Source: Lentisphaerota bacterium
Lineage (GTDB): Bacteria > Verrucomicrobiota > Lentisphaeria > Oligosphaerales > Oligosphaeraceae
Assembly: GCA_012799755.1 (NCBI GenBank)
Contig: JAAZKQ010000839.1
Coordinates: 1-9,246, forward strand
Length of the DNA: 9,246 bases
Direction of reading: 5' to 3'
A program made the position numbers and the translations under genes. Below the pieces are notes generated by a model. That model saw only the letters and a program-made list of their open reading frames with translations. It was not told where the DNA came from and ran no database searches. Below, piece by piece: positions 5,564 through 9,246 of this stretch; position 1 is the first letter of the stretch; every line of letters starts with the position of its first letter.

Positions 5564-8488
5564 ATGACAACGACGAATCGTAGTCTACTGAGTCTTTGCA
5601 GTGTCTTGGCTTTGGCGACGGCGGCCGTTGCGGTCGAATACGTGGTATCGCCCGTTGGCGATGACGCGGCGGCGGGCAGTGCTGCCGCGCCATGGCGGAC
5701 ACTTAGCCATGCCGCCACGGTGATGCAGCCTGGCGACCGCTGCCTGATTCGTGGTGGGACCTATTGCGAAAGCGTAGTGCTCAAGGAGATTGCCGGCACC
5801 GCTGAGAAGCCCATACGCTTTGCGGCTTGGCCGGGCGAAACGCCGGTTTTCAGCGGTTGCGATGTGGTGGCGGGTTGGGAGAGGGTGGAGGGCGATATTT
5901 GGAAGCACCGTTGCGAATGGTCGCTGGGCGACTTCAATCAGATGTTGATCAATGGCCGCCCCGGCGTGGAGGCCCGTTGGCCCAACAAGAACAACGACGA
6001 TTTGTTGGATTGGGAAGGCCAGGCTTTCAAGGCCTGCAAGCAGGATGACGCCCTTGTGTGTCCCGAACTTCCTGAACGCCCCGATGGCTACTGGCAGGGC
6101 GCTGTGCTCTGGGTGATGGGCGGCGCCAAGTGGACATCGTGGAGCGTCGTCGTTGAAAACTATGACGCGGCCACCAAGACGCTGTCTTTTCCCAATGCCG
6201 GCAAGAATACTCGTAACGGCTGGCGTTTCATGGGCCTGACGCGCCCCCAGGGCGGTTATTTCTACCTCAAAGGCGGTAAGGCCGAGATTGACGCGCCCGG
6301 CGAGTGGTTTTATGACGAGGCGGAGAAGACGCTGTACCTGCAAGTACCCGCCGGAGCCGACGCGAATGCGCTGACCATTGAATTCCAGCGCCGCCGCAGC
6401 GCGTTGACCTTGGAACGCTGCCGGCATGTCCAGATCAGTGGCCTGCACATACTGGCCGCTACCGTCAATATTCTGAACAGCGAGGACTGCCTGCTCCAGG
6501 GACTCCGGGTGTTGCATCAGGGCAATCTGCGTGGTGGAAATACCAGCTATGGCTTGGGGGCGAGTCTGGGCAGTCGGCTCGGCGGTGAGCGCAATATCCT
6601 GCGGGACAGCGAGATTGCCTGCTGTGCGGGCGATGGCGTGTCGGTATCGGGCACTCGCAACAGCATCATCAACTGCTGGATTCATGACACGGACTACACG
6701 GGCAGCTACGACACGCCCATTCGTCTGGCCGGCCAGGAGCATCTGGTGAGCCATTGTAGCTTGCATGATACCGGTCGGGATTGCATGCTGCCCGGCGGGC
6801 AGGCTCACATTATCCAGTACAATGACATTTCGCGCATGGGGCGGATTTGCCACGACCTCGGCGCGACCTATGTCTGCGCTTCGGACGGCGGCGGCACGGA
6901 ATTCCGCTTCAACTGGTGCCATGACAACGCCGCCCACGGCACCCGCATGGGCATCTATCTGGACAACTTCACCAGCAACTACTTCGTGTACCGCAACGTT
7001 GTGTGGAATATCAATGGCTGTGATATTCGCCTGAATCGCCCGGGACAGAATAACCACGTGATCAACAACAGCATGCTGGGCAAGGCGGGCAACTGGGGCC
7101 GCTGGCCCAGCGACTGGCTGTACCATTGTTCCTACGTCAACAACGCGGTGATTGGCGTGATTGCTGATCACTACAACGCGATCTTCGTTGCCAACCGCTA
7201 TAACATTCCCAAGGAGCAGCTGAACAGCGACACCTTCATGGACTTCCAAGCAGGGCAGGGCGAAGGGCTGGTGGTGCCGGGAATCACGGGTGACAAGCCC
7301 GGCCTCGGCGCCTATGAGCCGGGCGACACCTGGCGTGCCGGTCATGACTTCACCAAGTCACCGCAACCGGAATACCGCCTGGCGGATACGCCCTTGCGCA
7401 ATCTTGTTGCGCACGGTTCCTTTCAGTGGAGCCGCTACCACGGCAAGCTGGGCCCCTGGGTGCCAACGGGCGCCAAGACCGCCAAGATCATCTGGGGGCC
7501 GGGCGGCATTACCGAATGCTACACGACTCGCGACACCATCGTTGGCGCGGGCTTGGAGCTTGCCGGTGACGAACCCAGCGGCGTCGAACAGGAGCTGCCG
7601 GCGCTGCGATCCAATCAGGACTACGAGTATATCATCTGGCTCAAACTCATTGATGGGGCCAAGCTGGACATCGCTCTCTACGAAGACGGTAAGCTCGTTG
7701 CCGAGGCTGCTGAGGATCGGGCGGATGGGGTATGGCGGCAGTTGTTTTTGCGCTACCGCAGCTCGAACGCGCCCGGCGCTCATCGCATCGCCATTAACAA
7801 GAGCGGCGCCGGCAAGGCCTTTGTGGATGACGTGAGCTTTGCCGGCATGGTCAAGGGCATGGAGCCGCGCTTGCCGGGGCAGGTGCCTGTAGCGCCACCG
7901 CCGCCGAAACGTCCACCTTTGCCTCGGCGTACGGCGCCCCTGTTAGTGCAAAGGCTCAGCGAAGGCTACCCGGCAGCTGCAGAACTCGTTCAGGAGAACC
8001 CGGACCGCAGCAAGGCCGATGGTGAACCTGCTCGTGCTTGGCTGGCACATCATGATGGCGTTCTGCGCGTGAAGATTGAGATCCCCCTGAGCAAGGCGCC
8101 GCAGCTCGATGGCCAGAACCAATGGACCAAGACCGACGGCGTTGAGCTCTGCTTTGCGGATGCGGACAACAATGCCCAGCACCCAACCTTCATTCTCCAT
8201 GGCTTCCCCGACGGCGCTTACGAGAGTTCCACTGAAGCCGGTGCGCCGGCGTCAACGGCGGCGAAGCTTGCCACGGCAGCCTCTTTCCGTGCTACGGTGA
8301 ACGCCAATGGCTGGACTGCGGAGTGGACGGTGCCGTTGACGGTAGTGGCCATTCCCACCGCCGACGGTACGGACATACGTTTCAATATCGGCGTCTTCCG
8401 CCGCGAAAAGCGCCAGTGGTTGCAATGGGCCGGCACCGGTGCGCAGACCTGGCGTGTGGATCAGGCCGCGATTATTCGCTTGGAGTAA
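5564..8488 (+). CDS. Secreted right-handed beta-helix protein with two C-terminal carbohydrate-binding-like domains
   Basis: This 974-residue exported protein has a signal peptide (1-23; R6, a hydrophobic core, then A-V-A before V24). Residues 26-73 resemble the DUF1565-type lead-in of beta-helix proteins (D-D-x-A-A-G-S...P-W-R-T-L, then P-G-D-x-x-x-I-R-G-G-T-Y). A W-rich segment (about 105-275) follows, and the main right-handed parallel beta-helix covers roughly 280-530, with asparagine-rich turns such as V-I-N-N-S (499-503). Residues 613-760 look like a CBM4/9/16-type beta-sandwich (N-L-V-A-H-G-S-F at the start, F-V-D-D-V-S-F at the end). A proline-rich linker (768-791) leads to a CBM9-like/DOMON-type domain (795-974; D-G-V-E-L 858-862, E-W-T-V-P-L 920-925). 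Beta-helix proteins of this build usually bind or cleave polysaccharide, but I recognise no lyase or hydrolase catalytic motif, so the activity is open. The domain limits are approximate. Confidence 0.85.
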   Translation: MTTTNRSLLSLCSVLALATAAVAVEYVVSPVGDDAAAGSAAAPWRTLSHAATVMQPGDRCLIRGGTYCESVVLKEIAGTAEKPIRFAAWPGETPVFSGCDVVAGWERVEGDIWKHRCEWSLGDFNQMLINGRPGVEARWPNKNNDDLLDWEGQAFKACKQDDALVCPELPERPDGYWQGAVLWVMGGAKWTSWSVVVENYDAATKTLSFPNAGKNTRNGWRFMGLTRPQGGYFYLKGGKAEIDAPGEWFYDEAEKTLYLQVPAGADANALTIEFQRRRSALTLERCRHVQISGLHILAATVNILNSEDCLLQGLRVLHQGNLRGGNTSYGLGASLGSRLGGERNILRDSEIACCAGDGVSVSGTRNSIINCWIHDTDYTGSYDTPIRLAGQEHLVSHCSLHDTGRDCMLPGGQAHIIQYNDISRMGRICHDLGATYVCASDGGGTEFRFNWCHDNAAHGTRMGIYLDNFTSNYFVYRNVVWNINGCDIRLNRPGQNNHVINNSMLGKAGNWGRWPSDWLYHCSYVNNAVIGVIADHYNAIFVANRYNIPKEQLNSDTFMDFQAGQGEGLVVPGITGDKPGLGAYEPGDTWRAGHDFTKSPQPEYRLADTPLRNLVAHGSFQWSRYHGKLGPWVPTGAKTAKIIWGPGGITECYTTRDTIVGAGLELAGDEPSGVEQELPALRSNQDYEYIIWLKLIDGAKLDIALYEDGKLVAEAAEDRADGVWRQLFLRYRSSNAPGAHRIAINKSGAGKAFVDDVSFAGMVKGMEPRLPGQVPVAPPPPKRPPLPRRTAPLLVQRLSEGYPAAAELVQENPDRSKADGEPARAWLAHHDGVLRVKIEIPLSKAPQLDGQNQWTKTDGVELCFADADNNAQHPTFILHGFPDGAYESSTEAGAPASTAAKLATAASFRATVNANGWTAEWTVPLTVVAIPTADGTDIRFNIGVFRREKRQWLQWAGTGAQTWRVDQAAIIRLE

Positions 8489-8523
8489 GCGCCGACCGGG
8501 CACTTGTTTGGATCGCACAGAGC

Positions 8524-8529
8524 AGGGAG
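8524..8529 (+). promoter_or_regulatory. Ribosome binding site for orn
   Basis: AGGGAG lies 7 bases before the ATG at 8537. Together with family length it selects this start over the in-frame ATG at 8504, which would add 11 residues. Confidence 0.75.
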
Positions 8530-8536
8530 TGAGTTC

Positions 8537-9076
8537 ATGCTTGATGACAAGAATCTGATTTGGATTGATCTGGAGATGACGGGCCTGCGGCCCGAGCGCG
8601 ACCGTATCCTTGAAATAGCATCGCTGATCACCGACAACGACCTGAATGTCATTGCCGAAGGGCCCGTTCTGGCGCTGCGCCAACCCGAAGTGGTGCTGGC
8701 GGCGATGGACGAATGGAATCAGACCCACCACAGCCAGTCGGGACTGCTGGAGCGCGTGCGTCAATCCGGTGTCAGCGAAGCCGAGGCCGAGGCGGAGACG
8801 CTGGCTTTTGTAAGCCAGTACGTCCCCGCCGGCAAGAGCCCTATCTGCGGCAATAGTATCTGCCAGGATCGGCGTTTTCTCTACCAGTACATGCCAAAAC
8901 TTGAAGCTTATTTTCACTACCGGAATCTTGATGTCAGCACGCTTAAAATCCTCGCTGAGCGCTGGGCGCCGCAGATCATGGGTGGCTTCAGCAAGCAGGA
9001 GAAACACCGGGCATTGGACGACATCCGCGAATCCATCGCCGAACTGCGTTACTACCGCCGCGAACTCCTGCGCTGA
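8537..9076 (+). CDS. orn: Oligoribonuclease
   Basis: This 179-residue DEDDh exonuclease degrades RNA oligomers of two to five residues, and in particular dinucleotides such as pGpG, to mononucleotides at the end of RNA decay. The catalytic residues are present: D11 and E13 in W-I-D-L-E-M-T-G-L, D111 in Q-D-R-R-F-L, H157 and D162 in H-R-A-L-D-D-I-R-E-S. They align one position short of E. coli Orn (D12, E14, D112, H158, D163), and the length is close to its 181. Blocks such as V-P-A-G-K-S-P-I-C-G-N-S, Y-M-P-x-L-E-A-Y-F-H-Y-R and L-D-V-S-T-L-K are nearly those of proteobacterial Orn. The one visible oddity is cysteine 109 where E. coli has glycine (G-N-S-I-C-Q-D). It is the last gene before the 9088 hairpin and begins 48 bp after the beta-helix gene. 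Confidence 0.97.
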   Translation: MLDDKNLIWIDLEMTGLRPERDRILEIASLITDNDLNVIAEGPVLALRQPEVVLAAMDEWNQTHHSQSGLLERVRQSGVSEAEAEAETLAFVSQYVPAGKSPICGNSICQDRRFLYQYMPKLEAYFHYRNLDVSTLKILAERWAPQIMGGFSKQEKHRALDDIRESIAELRYYRRELLR

Positions 9077-9087
9077 GCTTAGGTTTA

Positions 9088-9131
9088 GCGAGGGGGGAGG
9101 AAAAGGGTCTTGCCCCTTTCCTCTCCCTCGC
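9088..9131 (+). terminator. Strong hairpin after orn, likely terminator
   Basis: A stem of about 19 bp begins 11 bases after the orn stop. GCGAGGG (9088-9094) pairs with CCCTCGC (9125-9131), and the purine arm (to 9107) pairs with the pyrimidine arm from 9114, with two single-base bulges and one G-U pair; the loop is about six bases. Only a pyrimidine-mixed CTTCTCT follows, not a clean T-run, so termination may need Rho or the hairpin may protect the 3' end. Confidence 0.6.
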
Positions 9132-9145
9132 GCTTCTCTACCTAT

Positions 9146-9170
9146 GTAACCGGTCACCCGTTGATAATTG
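9146..9170 (-). repeat. 25-nt dispersed repeat, copy 2 (inverted)
   Basis: On the minus strand this copy begins CAATTATCAA and ends GGTGACCGGTTAC, matching copy 1 (467-491) at 22 of 25 bases in the opposite orientation. The central palindrome is kept with one mismatch between arms (AACGGGT and ACCGGTT). It sits between the orn hairpin and the terminal palindrome. Confidence 0.7.
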
Positions 9171-9186
9171 GCCGTTTCCTGTTGCC

Positions 9187-9246
9187 TTGCCGTGGAAACC
9201 ATCTTTCGTGTTTACTATGTCGCACGAAAGATGGTTTCCACGGCAA
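9187..9246. repeat. Perfect 24-bp inverted repeat at the window end
   Basis: Positions 9187-9210 are the exact reverse complement of 9223-9246, with a 12-nt loop (TTTACTATGTCG). The right arm ends exactly at the last base of the window, so the repeat may be longer. No T-run can be seen on the visible side. Candidates are a strong bidirectional terminator, the ends of a small mobile element, or a contig break caused by the palindrome. Confidence 0.9.

Noticed and set aside
5585..7345. 586-codon open frame on the minus strand opposite the beta-helix gene
   Set aside because: The Ala/Val/Ile-rich translation has no recognisable domain, while the plus strand has a signal peptide, ribosome binding site and known domains.
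8252..9202. 316-codon minus-strand frame opposite orn
   Set aside because: The plus-strand orn is unambiguous, and this frame runs through the terminator hairpin and repeat copy 2.

Overview
The window is about 60% G+C and carries five co-directional plus-strand genes in 9.2 kb. They sit between a broken insertion sequence at the left edge and a perfect palindrome at the right edge. The gene families fit a bacterium of the Planctomycetes-Verrucomicrobia-Lentisphaerae (PVC) type: a large secreted beta-helix protein with carbohydrate-binding modules, a PF12831-type FAD oxidoreductase and a bacterial family B DNA polymerase. This placement is an inference from gene content; no marker gene proves it.

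Layout. Bases 2-286 encode the C-terminal end of an IS1634/IS4-type transposase. Bases 287-672 are non-coding and hold a striking array of 9-bp repeats (ATGGACnnn facing GTCCATnnn) and a 15-bp palindrome inside a 25-nt repeat. Then come an MraY-like phospho-sugar transferase (673-1839), a family B DNA polymerase with intact exonuclease and polymerase motifs (1888-4074), an FAD-dependent oxidoreductase (4136-5464), a secreted beta-helix protein with two C-terminal carbohydrate-binding-like domains (5564-8488) and oligoribonuclease (orn, 8537-9076). A strong hairpin at 9088-9131 probably ends transcription. An inverted, diverged copy of the 25-nt repeat follows at 9146-9170, and the window ends in a 24-bp perfect inverted repeat (9187-9246).

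How the genes relate. Gaps are 48-99 bp with no strong internal terminator, so co-transcription is possible, but the five products do not form one pathway. MraY acts in cell-wall lipid synthesis, PolB and Orn act on nucleic acids, and the oxidoreductase and beta-helix protein look like accessory catabolic functions. I see no CRISPR array, tRNA or rRNA, and no convincing new multi-gene system. The most unusual material is the non-coding repeat architecture at the two ends and the variant motifs in the MraY-like and PolB proteins.
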